Shown: in pieces, positions 51,658-62,588 of the stretch | Numbering within the stretch: position 1 is the stretch's first letter | How the letters are laid out: each line of letters opens with the position of its first letter | From: Mycobacterium noviomagense | GTDB lineage: Bacteria; Actinomycetota; Actinomycetes; Mycobacteriales; Mycobacteriaceae | Assembly: GCF_010731635.1 (NCBI RefSeq) | Contig: NZ_AP022583.1 | Location: 3,720,001 to 3,784,000 of the forward strand | Direction: 5' to 3' | Length of the DNA: 64,000 nt | Translations under genes and position numbers: made by a program | The notes under the pieces: generated by a model | The model's database searches: none | What the model saw: the letters and a program-made list of their open reading frames with translations, nothing else | What the model was told of the DNA's origin: nothing

Positions 51658-52938
51658 ATGGCTTCGAAGTCGAACACCACAAGTGGCGCAAGGGAACTCA
51701 CTAAATCCACCGGAGCCGCACTGGACGTCAGCGACGAAACCCAGCTGCCGCACCACAATTTCTTCACCCGGCTCTACACCGGCACCGGCGCATTCGAGGT
51801 CGTCGGGCGACGCCGGTTCTGGTATGCGATTAGCGCGACGATCGTCGCGATCGCCATCGCCAGCATCGCGATCCGCTGGTTCACCTTCGGGATAGATTTC
51901 CAGGGCGGCACCAAGGTGTCGTTCCCACGTGGCGGCGTCCAGGTCAGCCAAGTCCAGGACGTCTTCCGTCGCACACTGGGTAGCGAACCGGAGTCGGTGG
52001 TGATCGTGGGCAGCGGCGGCTCGGCCTCGATCCAGATCCGCTCCGAGCACCTCACCAACCAGGAGACCGCGAAGCTAAAAGATGCGCTGTTCAACGCGTT
52101 TCACCCTCGGGGCGCCGACGGTCAGCCCAGCAAGCAGTCCATCAGCGACTCGGCAGTGTCGTCGACGTGGGGCGGCCAAATCACGAAGAAAGCCGTGATC
52201 GCGCTGGTGGTGTTCTTGGTGCTGGTCACCCTCTACATCACCGTGCGCTACGAGCGCTACATGGCGATCTCCGCGCTGGCGGCATTGTTCTTCGACCTCA
52301 CGGTGACGGCCGGGGTGTATTCACTGGTCGGCTTCGAAGTCACCCCCGCCACCGTGATCGGCTGGCTGACCATCCTCGGTTTCTCGCTCTACGACACGGT
52401 CATCGTGTTCGACAAGGTCGAGGAGAACACTCACGGTTTTCAGCACACCACGCGGCGCACCTTCGCCGAGCAAGCCAATCTGGCGGTCAACCAGACCTTC
52501 ATGCGGTCGATCAACACCAGCTTGATCTCGGTGCTGCCGGTGATCGCCTTGCTGGTGGTGGCGGTGTGGCTCCTTGGTGTGGGCACCCTCAAGGACCTGG
52601 CGCTGGTGCAGCTGGTCGGCATCCTCGTCGGCACTTATTCGTCGATCTTCTTCGCAACCCCGCTGCTGGTGACCCTTCGGGAACGCACCGAACTGGTCCG
52701 CGGCCACACCCGCCGCGTGCTGCGTCGCCGCGATCCCTCGCGCGTCAGGGAACCCGAAAAGGCAGGGGCGGCAACCGAATCCGCGGCGGAATCAAGGGGC
52801 GAGGAACCCCAGCAGGAAGTCACCGCAGCTGCGGCCGCTCACAGCAAGCCGGCGCCAAGCAAACCCGCACCGGGCGCACGCCCGGTGCGGCCCACCGGAA
52901 GCCAGCGGCGGCCCACCGGTAAGCGGAACAAGCGATAG
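51658..52938 (+). CDS. secF: Protein translocase subunit SecF
   Basis: The 426-residue partner of SecD has TM1, the motif FGIDFQGGTKVSF, and five C-terminal helices including GWLTILGFSLYDTVIVFDKVEENTHGF and RSINTSLISVLPVIALLVVAV. A basic, alanine/proline-rich cytoplasmic tail follows from about 355 (RRRDPSRVREPEKAGAATES ... GSQRRPTGKRNKR). ATG 51658 is 4 bp after secD. Confidence 0.96.
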   Translation: MASKSNTTSGARELTKSTGAALDVSDETQLPHHNFFTRLYTGTGAFEVVGRRRFWYAISATIVAIAIASIAIRWFTFGIDFQGGTKVSFPRGGVQVSQVQDVFRRTLGSEPESVVIVGSGGSASIQIRSEHLTNQETAKLKDALFNAFHPRGADGQPSKQSISDSAVSSTWGGQITKKAVIALVVFLVLVTLYITVRYERYMAISALAALFFDLTVTAGVYSLVGFEVTPATVIGWLTILGFSLYDTVIVFDKVEENTHGFQHTTRRTFAEQANLAVNQTFMRSINTSLISVLPVIALLVVAVWLLGVGTLKDLALVQLVGILVGTYSSIFFATPLLVTLRERTELVRGHTRRVLRRRDPSRVREPEKAGAATESAAESRGEEPQQEVTAAAAAHSKPAPSKPAPGARPVRPTGSQRRPTGKRNKR

Positions 52939-52943
52939 CCCCG

Positions 52944-54608
52944 ATGGCTTCCTGGTGTCGGCGCGCGGCCACGGTCTCGCTGGCGGCGACACTGGTGGCC
53001 GCGGGCCTGGCGTTGCTGATGGGGTGCGCGGGCAGCGCCGCCGGCCAGATCGACTACGCGGTCGACGGCAGCCTTCTCACCTACAACGCCAACACCGTCA
53101 ACGGTGCCGCGTCGGCCGCAGCGCAGGCGTTCGCCCGCACGCTCACCGGATTCGGCTACCACGGACCCGACGGGCAGGTCGTCGCCGACCACGACTTCGG
53201 GACCGTCTCGGTGGTCGGCGGTGCGCCGCTGGTTTTGGACTACCAGATCGCCGACAACGCCGTTTACTCCGACGGCAGGCCGGTGACCTGCGACGACCTG
53301 GTGCTGGCCTGGGCCGCGCAGTCGGGCCGGTTCCCCGGCTTCGACGCTGCCAACCGCGCCGGCTACATCGACATCGCCAACATCGACTGCCACGCGGGAC
53401 AGAAGAAGGCGCGCGTGTCGTTTGCCCCGGACCGCAATGCCGTCGATTACAGCCAGCTGTTCACCGCGACGTCGCTGATGCCGTCCCACGTGATCGCCGA
53501 CGAGCTGGGCGTCCCAGAAGCTAATGTCACCGCCGCACTCCAGACCAACAACACACCGGTGGTGGACCGCATCGCGCAGGTATGGAACACGACGTGGGAC
53601 CTCAAGCCCGGCCTCGACTTGAAGCACTTCCCCTCGTCGGGACCGTACAAGATCGAGTCGGTGCTGCAGGGCGGCGCGGTGGTGCTGGTCGCCAACGACC
53701 GCTGGTGGGGCACGAAGCCCGTCACCAGGCGGGTCACGGTGTGGCCGCAGGAAGCCGACATCCAAGACCGGATCAACAACAAGTCCCTCGATGTCGTCGA
53801 CGTCGCGGCCGGGTCGTCGGGATCGCTGATCACCCCCGACACCTACCAGCGCACCGACTCGGCGTCGGGCGGCATCCAGCAGTTGATCTTTTCCTCAGTT
53901 GGTCCGCTGTCGCAGACCCGCGCCCGCCGCGCGCTTGCGATGTGTACGCCGCGCGATCTGATCGCACGCGACGCCGCGGTGCCGATTGCCAATGCGAGGC
54001 TGCACACAGCCGCCGACGATGCCCTGGGTCAGGGCGAGAGCGCCACCCCGGCGGCCGTCCCGTTTATGCGCGCCAATCCCGACGCCGCCCGCAACGAGCT
54101 GGGTGGTGCGCCGCTGCCCGTCCGCATCGGCTACCGCGCACCCAACGCGCGGCTGGCCGCCATCGTCGGGACCATCGCCAAAGCCTGCGCGCCGGCGGGC
54201 ATCGCGGTCTCCGACGCCACCTCGCCGGCCACCGGCCCACAGACGCTCAAGGCCGGCCAGATCGACGCCTTGCTCGCCAGCACCGGCGGCGCCACAGGAA
54301 GCGGGTCGACCGGATCGTCGGCGATGGACGGCTACGACCTCTACAGCGGCAACGGCAACAACCTCTCGGGCTACCGCAACAGTCAAGTCGACGGCATCAT
54401 CAGCTCCCAGGCCGTCTCCGCCGACCCGGCAGACCTGGCGCGGCTGCTGGGCGACGGCGCCGCAGTGCTGTGGGCCGACATGCCGACGATGCCGCTGTAT
54501 CGCCAACAGCGCACACTGGTCACCTCGAAAAAGATCTATGCCGTGACCAGCAACCCGACCCGCTGGGGCGCTGGCTGGAACATGGACCGCTGGGTGCTGG
54601 TGCGGTGA
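52944..54608 (+). CDS. Solute-binding lipoprotein, family 5 (Rv2585c-like)
   Basis: The 554-residue protein has a signal peptide with lipobox LMGC (lipidated Cys at 28). A family 5 peptide/nickel-type binding fold follows ([67 protein letters not shown]). No transporter subunits are nearby, so its partner is unknown. The orthologue Rv2585c sits at the same place after secF. ATG 52944 is 5 bp after secF. Confidence 0.9.
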   Translation: MASWCRRAATVSLAATLVAAGLALLMGCAGSAAGQIDYAVDGSLLTYNANTVNGAASAAAQAFARTLTGFGYHGPDGQVVADHDFGTVSVVGGAPLVLDYQIADNAVYSDGRPVTCDDLVLAWAAQSGRFPGFDAANRAGYIDIANIDCHAGQKKARVSFAPDRNAVDYSQLFTATSLMPSHVIADELGVPEANVTAALQTNNTPVVDRIAQVWNTTWDLKPGLDLKHFPSSGPYKIESVLQGGAVVLVANDRWWGTKPVTRRVTVWPQEADIQDRINNKSLDVVDVAAGSSGSLITPDTYQRTDSASGGIQQLIFSSVGPLSQTRARRALAMCTPRDLIARDAAVPIANARLHTAADDALGQGESATPAAVPFMRANPDAARNELGGAPLPVRIGYRAPNARLAAIVGTIAKACAPAGIAVSDATSPATGPQTLKAGQIDALLASTGGATGSGSTGSSAMDGYDLYSGNGNNLSGYRNSQVDGIISSQAVSADPADLARLLGDGAAVLWADMPTMPLYRQQRTLVTSKKIYAVTSNPTRWGAGWNMDRWVLVR

Positions 54609-55138
54609 CAGTGAACGGGTCCATCGATGATCTGATCGCGTCGCTGACCCGGGAAGTGGCCGACTTCCCTACGCCGGGAACGCAGTTCAAAGACCTCACC
54701 CCGCTGTTCGCCGACCGCCGCGGACTGGCGGCGGTCACCGACGCGCTGGCCGACGCGGTCGCCGGAGCCGACCTGGTGGCCGGCATCGATGCCCGTGGAT
54801 TCCTGGTCGCCGGTGCCGTCGCAACCCGGCTGGGCACCGGCGTGCTGGCCATCCGTAAGGGCGGCAAGCTGCCGCCGCCGGTGCTCGCCGAGCCGTACAA
54901 CCTGGAGTACGGCGCCGCGATCCTGGAGATTCCGGCGAGCGGGATCGAGTTGGCGGGCCGGCGCGTTGTCATCGTCGACGACGTGCTGGCCACTGGCGGC
55001 AGTGTGGGGGCGGCGCAGCGGCTGCTCGAACACGCCGGCGCCGTCGTGACCATGGCGGCGGTGGTGCTCGAGCTGGCTGAGCTCGGCGGCCGTGAACTGC
55101 TGGCGCCGCTGCCGGTACGCAGCTTGCGGCTCGCGTGA
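54605..55138 (+). CDS. apt: Adenine phosphoribosyltransferase
   Basis: The 177-residue enzyme makes AMP from adenine and PRPP. It has [13 protein letters not shown], the substrate segment [22 protein letters not shown], and the PRPP loop [22 protein letters not shown] 54605 overlaps the lipoprotein stop (GTGA); GTG 54611 is an alternative start. rel follows 31 bp downstream, so purine salvage and (p)ppGpp metabolism are cotranscribed. Confidence 0.94.
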   Translation: MTVNGSIDDLIASLTREVADFPTPGTQFKDLTPLFADRRGLAAVTDALADAVAGADLVAGIDARGFLVAGAVATRLGTGVLAIRKGGKLPPPVLAEPYNLEYGAAILEIPASGIELAGRRVVIVDDVLATGGSVGAAQRLLEHAGAVVTMAAVVLELAELGGRELLAPLPVRSLRLA

Positions 55139-55169
55139 GCTATATCCTGGGAAATCGGAGGTGACGAAC

Positions 55170-57572
55170 GTGGCGGATGACCAGGGCACCGCGCAAGCGC
55201 TGCAGCAGCCGACCACTCAGCCGCTGCCGGTCGCCGACATCCCGGGGGCCGACGGGGCGGCCGAGCCTCGCCCTGAGACGGGGGCCGAGCCCCGCGGCGA
55301 AACGCTGAAGACGTCCAGCAGCGCGTCGCGGCGGGTGCGGGCACGGCTGGCGCGGCGGATGACCGCGCAGCGCAGCGCCATCAACCCGGTGCTCGAACCG
55401 CTGGTGGCGGTACACCGGCAGGTCTATCCGAAGGCCGACCTGTCGCTGCTGCAGCGGGCCTACGAGGTCGCCGAGCAGCGGCACGCCAGCCAGCTGCGCC
55501 ACTCCGGGGATCCCTACATCACGCATCCGCTGGCCGTCGCCAACATCCTGGCCGAGCTCGGCATGGACACCACGACGCTGGTGGCCGCGCTGCTGCACGA
55601 CACCGTCGAGGACACCGGCTACACGCTGGAGCAATTGACCGAGGACTTCGGCGAGGAGGTCGGCAACCTCGTCGACGGGGTGACCAAGCTGGACCGGGTC
55701 GTGCTGGGCAGCGCCGCCGAAGGCGAGACGATCCGCAAGATGATCATCGCGATGGCCCGCGACCCGCGGGTGCTGGTGATCAAGGTGGCCGACCGGCTGC
55801 ACAACATGCGCACCATGCGCTTCCTGCCGCCGGAGAAGCAGGCCCGCAAGGCCCGCGAAACACTGGAAGTCATTGCGCCGCTTGCGCATCGGCTGGGTAT
55901 GGCCACCGTCAAGTGGGAGCTGGAAGACCTCGCGTTCGCGATCCTGCACCCCAAGAAATACGAGGAGATCGTGCGGCTGGTGGCCGACCGGGCGCCGTCG
56001 CGCGACACCTATCTGGCCAAGGTGCGCGACGAGATCGTCGCCACACTGAAGGCGTCGAAAATCAATGCGACGGTGGAAGGCCGCCCGAAACACTACTGGT
56101 CGATCTACCAGAAGATGATCGTCAAAGGCCGCGACTTCGACGACATCCACGACCTGGTCGGCATCCGTATTCTGTGCGACGAGATCCGCGACTGTTATGC
56201 CGCTGTGGGCGTAGTGCATTCGCTGTGGCAGCCGATGGCGGGCCGGTTCAAGGACTACATCGCCCAGCCGCGTTACGGGGTCTACCAGTCGCTGCACACC
56301 ACGGTGGTCGGGCCGGAGGGCAAGCCGCTGGAGGTGCAGATCCGCACCCGCGATATGCACCGCACCGCCGAATACGGCATCGCCGCGCACTGGCGCTACA
56401 AAGAAGCCAAGGGCCGCAACGGAGTTCCGCATCCGCATGCTGCCGCCGAGATCGACGACATGGCCTGGATGCGCCAGCTGCTCGACTGGCAACGTGAGGC
56501 CGCCGACCCCGGCGAGTTCCTCGAGTCGTTGCGTTATGACCTTGCGGTACAACAGATTTTCGTGTTCACCCCCAAGGGTGACGTGATCACGCTGCCCGCC
56601 GGGTCGACGCCGGTGGACTTCGCCTACGCCGTCCACACCGAAGTAGGGCACCGCTGCATCGGCGCCCGGGTCAACGGCCGGCTGGTTGCGCTGGAACGCA
56701 AGCTGGAAAACGGGGAAGTCGTCGAGATCTTCACGTCGAAGGCGCCCAACGCGGGGCCGTCGCGCGACTGGCAGCAGTTCGTGGTCTCGCCACGCGCCAA
56801 GACCAAGATCCGGCAGTGGTTTGCCAAGGAGCGCCGCGAGGAAGCGCTGGAGGCAGGCAAGGAAGCGATGGCTCGCGAGGTCCGCCGGGGTGGACTTCCG
56901 TTGCAGCGCTTGGTCAATGGCGGGTCCATGGCGGCGGTTGCCAACGAGCTGCACTACGCCGACGTCTCCGCGCTGTACACCGCGATTGGTGAGGGACACG
57001 TGTCGGCCAAGCACGTCGTGCAACGGCTGCTCGCCGAGCTCGGCGGCATCGAGCAGGCCGAGGAGGAGCTTGCCGAGCGGTCGACGCCGGCGACCATGCC
57101 GCGGCGCCAGCGCGCCGACGACACCGGGGTCGCGGTGCCGGGTGCGCCCGGCGTGCTGACCAAGCTGGCCAAGTGCTGTACTCCGGTGCCCGGAGACCAG
57201 ATCATGGGCTTCGTCACCCGCGGCGGCGGGGTCAGTGTGCACCGCACCGACTGCACCAACGCCGCGTCGCTGCGCCAGCAGTCCGAGCGCATCATCGAGG
57301 TGCACTGGGCGCCGTCGCCGTCGTCGGTGTTCCTGGTGGCGATTCAAGTCGAGGCGCTCGACCGGCACCGCCTGCTCTCGGACGTGACCCGCGCGCTGGC
57401 GGACGAAAAGGTGAACATCCTCTCGGCGTCGGTGACCACGTCGAACGACCGGGTTGCCATCAGCCGCTTCACATTTGAGATGGGCGACCCCAAGCACTTG
57501 GGGCACCTGCTCGACGTGGTGCGCAACGTCGAGGGTGTCTACGACGTCTACCGGGTGACGTCGGCCGCCTAG
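55170..57572 (+). CDS. rel: Bifunctional (p)ppGpp synthetase/hydrolase Rel
   Basis: The 800-residue stringent-response enzyme has the HD hydrolase domain ([26 protein letters not shown]), the synthetase domain ([27 protein letters not shown], the EVQIRT segment), TGS ([33 protein letters not shown]), a CC/zinc region ([30 protein letters not shown]) and a C-terminal ACT domain. Both catalytic sites look intact. GTG 55170 was chosen, with GGAGG at 55157-55161; GTG 55161 is three codons earlier. An 833-codon open frame on the other strand is a GC-driven shadow. Confidence 0.97.
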   Translation: MADDQGTAQALQQPTTQPLPVADIPGADGAAEPRPETGAEPRGETLKTSSSASRRVRARLARRMTAQRSAINPVLEPLVAVHRQVYPKADLSLLQRAYEVAEQRHASQLRHSGDPYITHPLAVANILAELGMDTTTLVAALLHDTVEDTGYTLEQLTEDFGEEVGNLVDGVTKLDRVVLGSAAEGETIRKMIIAMARDPRVLVIKVADRLHNMRTMRFLPPEKQARKARETLEVIAPLAHRLGMATVKWELEDLAFAILHPKKYEEIVRLVADRAPSRDTYLAKVRDEIVATLKASKINATVEGRPKHYWSIYQKMIVKGRDFDDIHDLVGIRILCDEIRDCYAAVGVVHSLWQPMAGRFKDYIAQPRYGVYQSLHTTVVGPEGKPLEVQIRTRDMHRTAEYGIAAHWRYKEAKGRNGVPHPHAAAEIDDMAWMRQLLDWQREAADPGEFLESLRYDLAVQQIFVFTPKGDVITLPAGSTPVDFAYAVHTEVGHRCIGARVNGRLVALERKLENGEVVEIFTSKAPNAGPSRDWQQFVVSPRAKTKIRQWFAKERREEALEAGKEAMAREVRRGGLPLQRLVNGGSMAAVANELHYADVSALYTAIGEGHVSAKHVVQRLLAELGGIEQAEEELAERSTPATMPRRQRADDTGVAVPGAPGVLTKLAKCCTPVPGDQIMGFVTRGGGVSVHRTDCTNAASLRQQSERIIEVHWAPSPSSVFLVAIQVEALDRHRLLSDVTRALADEKVNILSASVTTSNDRVAISRFTFEMGDPKHLGHLLDVVRNVEGVYDVYRVTSAA

Positions 57573-57662
57573 CCGTCTCCGCTCCTCGAGATTGCGGTGA
57601 TGGTCGTGATTTTGCCGCGAGATTGACGACCACCAGCGCAATTTCGATTGGTATTGCAGGGC

Positions 57663-58043
57663 TTATCCACTGCGGCGGGCAGTCGATCGCCGCCGCGACG
57701 GCCCCGAGCCCATGTCGGCGACTATCGTGTCCGGCTCACGTTGGCCGCGCAGCTGAATCACACCTTCCGCGTCACTGCCCACCGGTTTCGCTGCGCCTTC
57801 GAGCACTTCCCCGACGACGCGCACCGACCGTGGGAAGGCAGTGTTCGTCAACGCCTTGAACAACGGCACGGCAGCAATGAACACCGCCAGTGGCGGTTCG
57901 ATGAAACCCAGCCCGACCGCGGCGGCGAGGCCGCCGAAAAACCCGACCGATCTGGGCACATCGATCTCGACGTTGCCAACTTGCACTTCCAAGACGTTTT
58001 CCGGAGCACCAAACCGAATCTGTGCCACGCTGTTGGCAGCCAT
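57663..58043 (-). CDS. Conserved hypothetical protein with one hydrophobic segment
   Basis: About 126 residues from ATG 58043 (AANSVAQIRFGAPENVLEVQVGNVEIDVP), preceded by GGGAGGC. A hydrophobic region (VGFFGGLAAAVGLGFIEPPLAVFIAAVPLFKAL, residues 32-64) could cross the membrane once or twice. The remainder is soluble and ends in an Arg/Ser-rich tail. I do not recognise it. It lies between rel and the cyclophilin gene and is read opposite to rel. Confidence 0.6.
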   Translation of the reverse strand: MAANSVAQIRFGAPENVLEVQVGNVEIDVPRSVGFFGGLAAAVGLGFIEPPLAVFIAAVPLFKALTNTAFPRSVRVVGEVLEGAAKPVGSDAEGVIQLRGQREPDTIVADMGSGPSRRRSTARRSG

Positions 58044-58120
58044 CACAGCCTCCCGTCACCGGCGAACCACCGCGTGCGGTGTACCCGGTTTGGGTCGCTG
58101 CTACCAACGCCGAGCGAATC

Positions 58121-59008
58121 TCAGTCCAGCCGCACCGACTTGATCGTCACCTTGGTGACCGGTGGGCCGTCCTGGCCGCCGCCCTCGACTCCGCCCTTTG
58201 CGATCTTGTCCAGGGTGGCCAAGCCGTCGTCTTGGATCTTGCCGAAAACGGTGTATTCCGGCGGCAGTTGGGAGTCCTTGTACACCATAAAGAATTGGCT
58301 GCCGTTGGTGTTCGGTCCGGCGTTGGCCATGGCGAGCGTGCCGCGCGGGTACATCACCGGTTCGTGCAGCGCAGGGTCCTCGGGCTTGTACTGGTCGCTG
58401 GGGTATTCGTTCGCGAATTGGTAGCCCGGCCCTCCGGTGCCGTCACCCTTGGGGTCGCCACACTGCAGCACATTCAGCGTGGGCGATGTCGTCAGCCGGT
58501 GGCACTGGGTGTCGTCAAAGAACTTTTGCTGCGCCAGGCTGACGAAACTGTTGACCGTGCACGGCGACTTCGCGTTGTCGAGTAGCAGGCCGATATTGCC
58601 CTGATCGGTGGCCATGCTGACGCTGACCTGCGCCGGATCGGTCGGCACCTTGCCCGACCGCGGGGGGTTCACCGGCTTGCTAGCCGGGTCCGGCGAAGGC
58701 GGGTACTGGCAGTTGGCGCCCAGGTTGGCCGACGGCGTGAACGACGGCAACGGCGGTACCCCCGGCGCTGCGGGCTGGGCCGGCGTGGTGGTGGCAGAAG
58801 TACCGCTTTTCGCTGACGCGGTCCGGTTGTGGTGCTCGTGGTTGGCGATGAGCAGGGTCGCGACGACCGCTGCGGCCACCACCACCACGGCAAGCGTGCC
58901 ACCGGCCAGGGCATAGGTCCGGCGCCTGCGGGCCTGCTCGGCCTGACGCTCCAGCCGGCGTTCGAGTTTGCGCTTGGCCGCCGCTCGTCGTTGTTCGTTG
59001 CTCGGCAC
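58121..59008 (-). CDS. ppiB: Membrane-anchored peptidyl-prolyl isomerase (cyclophilin)
   Basis: The 295-residue protein has a basic N-terminus (SNEQRRAAAKRKLERRLERQAEQARRRR), a membrane anchor (YALAGGTLAVVVVAAAVVATLLIA, about 33-56) and a Pro/Ala-rich linker. The extracytoplasmic cyclophilin domain has CTVNSFVSLAQQKFFDDTQCHRL, GGPGYQFANEYPS and GTLAMANAGPNTNGSQFFMVYKD. It is the Rv2582 (PpiB) equivalent and probably folds exported proteins. GTG 59008 has GGGAGGGG at 8-base spacing; ATG 59026 is possible. Confidence 0.92.
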   Translation of the reverse strand: MPSNEQRRAAAKRKLERRLERQAEQARRRRTYALAGGTLAVVVVAAAVVATLLIANHEHHNRTASAKSGTSATTTPAQPAAPGVPPLPSFTPSANLGANCQYPPSPDPASKPVNPPRSGKVPTDPAQVSVSMATDQGNIGLLLDNAKSPCTVNSFVSLAQQKFFDDTQCHRLTTSPTLNVLQCGDPKGDGTGGPGYQFANEYPSDQYKPEDPALHEPVMYPRGTLAMANAGPNTNGSQFFMVYKDSQLPPEYTVFGKIQDDGLATLDKIAKGGVEGGGQDGPPVTKVTIKSVRLD

Positions 59009-59119
59009 CGCCGCTACCCCTCCCATCGTCGTTCTCTCGAGTCTCGACAGAGTGTGCCAGCCGATCCTGAACACGGGTCGCACCACCCGTGGGCGGTGCC
59101 GGATGGGAGACTAAGGACC

Positions 59120-59785
59120 GTGTTGATCACCGGATTCCCAGCTGGATTGCTGCAGTGCAACTGCTATGTGGTGGCGCCGAACCCCGGGGCGGACGCCATC
59201 ATCGTCGACCCCGGCCAGTGGGCGATGGGCCGGCTGCGGCGGATCCTCGACGAGAACCGGTTGACCCCGGCGGCCGTCCTGCTCACCCACGGCCACATCG
59301 ACCACATCTGGTCGGCGCAGAAGGTGTCCGACACCTTCGGCTGTCCCGCCTACATCCACCCCGAGGACCGGTTCATGCTGACCGACCCGATCAAGGGCTT
59401 CGGGCCGCGGCTGGGCCAGCTGCTTTTCAGCGCGATGTTCCGCGAGCCCAAGCAGGTCGTCGAACTGGACCGCGACGGCGACAAGATCGACCTGGCCGAC
59501 ATCACCGTCACCGTCGACCACACCCCCGGCCACACCCGCGGATCGGTCAGTTTCCGGGTCGGCGGCGACGGATCCGACATCGTGTTCACTGGAGACACGC
59601 TGTTCGAGCGCTCGGTGGGCCGCACCGACCTGTTCGGCGGCAGCGGCCGCGACCTGCTCTGCTCGATCGTCGACAAGCTGCTGGTGCTCGACGACAACAC
59701 CGTCGTGCTGCCCGGGCACGGTCCCAAGACCACGATCGGCGCCGAGCGCCGGCACAACCCGTTCCTTGAAGGCCTCAGTCCGTGA
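59120..59785 (+). CDS. Metallo-beta-lactamase-fold hydrolase (glyoxalase II-like, Rv2581c)
   Basis: The 221-residue protein has the zinc-binding motif [13 protein letters not shown] (HxHxDH), further His in [11 protein letters not shown], Asp in [16 protein letters not shown] and the final [12 protein letters not shown]. It is annotated in relatives as hydroxyacylglutathione hydrolase. Mycobacteria lack glutathione, so the true thiol may be mycothiol or another thioester. GTG 59120 begins after a 111-bp spacer from the cyclophilin start. Its stop overlaps hisS. Confidence 0.88.
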   Translation: MLITGFPAGLLQCNCYVVAPNPGADAIIVDPGQWAMGRLRRILDENRLTPAAVLLTHGHIDHIWSAQKVSDTFGCPAYIHPEDRFMLTDPIKGFGPRLGQLLFSAMFREPKQVVELDRDGDKIDLADITVTVDHTPGHTRGSVSFRVGGDGSDIVFTGDTLFERSVGRTDLFGGSGRDLLCSIVDKLLVLDDNTVVLPGHGPKTTIGAERRHNPFLEGLSP

Positions 59786-61041
59786 GCCAATTCTCTGCGC
59801 CCAAGGGCGTACCAGACTACGTCCCACCGGATTCGGCGCGGTTCGTCGCGGTCCGCGACGGCCTGCTGGACGCCGCTCGTCGCGCCGGCTACAGCGACAT
59901 CGAGTTGCCGATCTTCGAAGACACCGCGCTGTTCGCCCGCGGGGTCGGCGAGTCCACCGACGTGGTGTCCAAGGAGATGTACACGTTCGACGACCGCGGC
60001 GGCCGGTCGGTGACGCTTCGCCCGGAAGGCACCGCCGGTGTGGTACGTGCGGTGATCGAGCATGGACTCGACCGCGGTGCGCTGCCGGTCAAGCTGTGCT
60101 ACGCGGGCCCGTTTTTCCGCTACGAACGCCCCCAGGCCGGCCGCTACCGCCAGTTGCAGCAGGTCGGCGTGGAGGCGATCGGCGTCGACGATCCCGCATT
60201 GGACGCCGAGGTGATCGCGATCGCCGACGCCGGCTTTCGTTCATTGGGCCTGGCCGACTTCCGGCTCGAAATCACGTCGCTGGGCGACGAGACCAGCCGT
60301 CCCCAGTACCGAGAGTTGTTGCAGGACTTTCTATTTCAGCTCGACCTGGACGAGGAAACCCGCAGGCGCGCCGAGATCAACCCGATGAGGGTGCTCGACG
60401 ACAAGCGCCCGGAGGTTAAGGCGATGACGGCAGATGCGCCGGTGATGCTCGACCATTTGTCCGATGTCGCCAAACAGCACTTCGACACCGTGCTGGCCCA
60501 CCTCGATGCGCTCGGTGTGCCCTACGTCATCAACCCGCGCATGGTGCGCGGGCTGGATTACTACACCAAGACGGCGTTCGAGTTCGTCCATGACGGGCTG
60601 GGCGCGCAATCCGGCATCGGCGGCGGCGGCCGCTACGACGGCCTCATGCGCCAACTCGGCGGAGCTGATCTGTCCGGCATCGGATTCGGCCTGGGAGTCG
60701 ATCGCACGATGCTCGCCTTGCAAGCCGAGGGCAAGACGGTGGGGGAAAGCAGTCGATGCGACGTGTTCGGCGTGCCACTCAGCGATCCGGCCAAGCTGCA
60801 GCTGGCGGTGTTGGCCGGCCAATTGCGGGCCCGGGGGTTGCGGGTCGACCTTGCCTATGGCGATCGCGGCCTCAAGGGCGCGATGCGCGCCGCCGACCGC
60901 TCCGGTGCACGCATCGCGCTGGTCGTCGGCGACCGCGATATCGACGCCGGCACAGTCGGGGTGAAAGACCTGACAACCGGCGAGCAGGTAGACGTAGCGG
61001 CTGATTCCGTTGTGTCCGAGGTGGTTTCGCGGCTGACGTAA
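59782..61041 (+). CDS. hisS: Histidyl-tRNA synthetase
   Basis: The 419-residue class II synthetase has [16 protein letters not shown], motif 2 ([43 protein letters not shown]), the histidine A loop ([16 protein letters not shown], then [17 protein letters not shown]) and motif 3 ([15 protein letters not shown]). The C-terminal anticodon-binding domain is normal. GTG 59782 overlaps the preceding stop (GTGA). A 14-bp palindrome CGTAACTAGTTACG covers its stop codon. Confidence 0.97.
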   Translation: MSQFSAPKGVPDYVPPDSARFVAVRDGLLDAARRAGYSDIELPIFEDTALFARGVGESTDVVSKEMYTFDDRGGRSVTLRPEGTAGVVRAVIEHGLDRGALPVKLCYAGPFFRYERPQAGRYRQLQQVGVEAIGVDDPALDAEVIAIADAGFRSLGLADFRLEITSLGDETSRPQYRELLQDFLFQLDLDEETRRRAEINPMRVLDDKRPEVKAMTADAPVMLDHLSDVAKQHFDTVLAHLDALGVPYVINPRMVRGLDYYTKTAFEFVHDGLGAQSGIGGGGRYDGLMRQLGGADLSGIGFGLGVDRTMLALQAEGKTVGESSRCDVFGVPLSDPAKLQLAVLAGQLRARGLRVDLAYGDRGLKGAMRAADRSGARIALVVGDRDIDAGTVGVKDLTTGEQVDVAADSVVSEVVSRLT

Positions 61042-61135
61042 CTAGTTACGCCACACCCGCGTCTCGAGCCACAGCAGTCTCGGCGCTTGGGTCGGGTGGC
61101 CGGTTTTTGTCGGTGGTGGTTGCGATGATGTGGTC

Positions 61136-62375
61136 ATGTCGTCGACCGCATCTGCTGTCGCCGTGGCGCTGAGTCCGTGCGAGCGTCTTGAGGTGTTGTT
61201 TGAGGAGTTGGCGGAGTTGTGCGGTCAGCGCAACGCGATTGATGGGCGCATCGTGGAGATCGTGGCCGAGATCGACCGCGACGAGTTGTGGGGTGCCACC
61301 GGGGTGCGCTCGGTGCCGGCGTTGGTGGCTTGGAAGACCGGTTGCTCGCCGGCCAACGCCCGCACGATCACCACCATCGCGCGCCGGCTGGCGGAGTTTC
61401 CGCGCTGTGCGCAAGGCATGCGGGAGGGCCGGTTGTCGGTCGATCAGGTCGGAGTGATCGCGGAACGCGCGGGTGAGGGATCCGATGAGCATTACGCGCA
61501 GTTGGCCAGCGTTGCCACGGTCACTCAGTTGCGCACCGCGGTCAAGCTGGAACCGCGGACCGAACCCCACCCGTCGCCCGAGCCGGCGCGCGCGATCAGC
61601 AAAACCACCACCGAGCACGGCAGCTGTTATCGGATCACCCTTGGCCACCATGACGCGGCGAAGTTCGACGCCGCGTTGGCGTCGCATCGCGATGCGCTGA
61701 TCGCCGAGTGGAGGGCCGACGGCGTCTCCGATTAGTCACCGCCGTTTCCGACCAGTGCCGAGGCGTTTATGCGTCTGGTCGAGGCGGGCTGGGACACCGA
61801 GACGGCGCGACGCCCCCACGGCCAGCACACCACCGTGGTGGTGCACCTCGACGTCGAGCAGCGCGTGGCGGCCCTGCATGTGGGTCCGCTGCTCTCGGAT
61901 GCCGACCGCCGATACCTGACGTGTGATGCCACCTGTGAGGTGTGGTTCGAACGGCACGGCGAAATGATTGGTGCCGGGCGGGCGACCCGCCTGATTAACC
62001 GGCGGCTTCGCCGTGCGCTGAGGTATCACGACCGCATGTGCGCGGTTCCCGGGTGTGGTGCCACTCGTGGTCTGCATGCCCATCACATCCGGCACTGGGA
62101 AGACGGCGGCCCCACGGAGTTGGCCAACCTGGTGCTGTTTGTTGTGCCCGTATCATTACCGGTTGCACCATCGTGGCGTCATCACCATCACCGGACCCGC
62201 AGACGCTTTGATCGTCACCGATGCCACCGGCCGCCCGCTAAGCCCGGGATCGCTGGCGCGCCCACCCACAACTTCGCCGCCCGCGGTGCCGCCCTGTCCG
62301 GGACCGACCGGCGAGCGCGCCGACTGGTGGTGGTATGACCCCTTCCAACCCCAACCACCACCGCCAACCAACTAG
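61136..62375 (+). pseudogene. REP13E12-family DUF222/HNH protein, nonsense plus frameshift
   Basis: The N-terminal DUF222 part (CERLEVLFEELAELCGQRNAIDGRIVEIVAEIDRDELWGATGVRSVPALVAWKTG ... REGRLSVDQVGVIAERA) reads to GVSD and hits TAG at 61733-61735. In the same frame it continues as SPPFPTSAEAFMRLVEAGWDTETARRPHG through LINRRLRRALRYHDRMCAVPGCGATRGLHAHHIRHWEDGGPTELANL, the HNH region. A 4-base insertion in GTGCTGTTTGTTGTGCCC near 62138 then shifts the frame, and the expected CPYHYRLHHRGVITITGPADALIV ending is found one frame over, to 62375. So two separate lesions break an otherwise full gene. These proteins form a repeated family in M. tuberculosis and can serve as prophage insertion sites. 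Confidence 0.87.
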
Positions 62376-62588
62376 CGGGGCTGGGAAGCTCAAACACACT
62401 GGAGAAACAAAGGATTCGTTCACACTACCCGGCTGCCTACCGCGTCGCGGGCACATCGGGGCCGACGAAATCCACACCGCCGCCGCCCCGGGGTGTTTCT
62501 AACCCCGAGCAAGTTGTCGCTCGTAGCCGGGCACATCGACACATCCTTCTTCTTGAGAAGCGTGAGATTCGCTGAAGGGGAAGACCAA

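Noticed and set aside
55140..57641. 833-codon open frame on the minus strand across rel
   Set aside because: It mirrors the rel coding frame in GC-rich DNA, has no domain pattern and is His/Arg/Gly-biased. rel on the plus strand has every expected domain.
61037..61050. Palindrome CGTAACTAGTTACG at the hisS stop as an attachment site or operator
   Set aside because: It is short, has no paired copy or integrase nearby, and overlaps the stop codon by chance composition. Noted only in the hisS entry.
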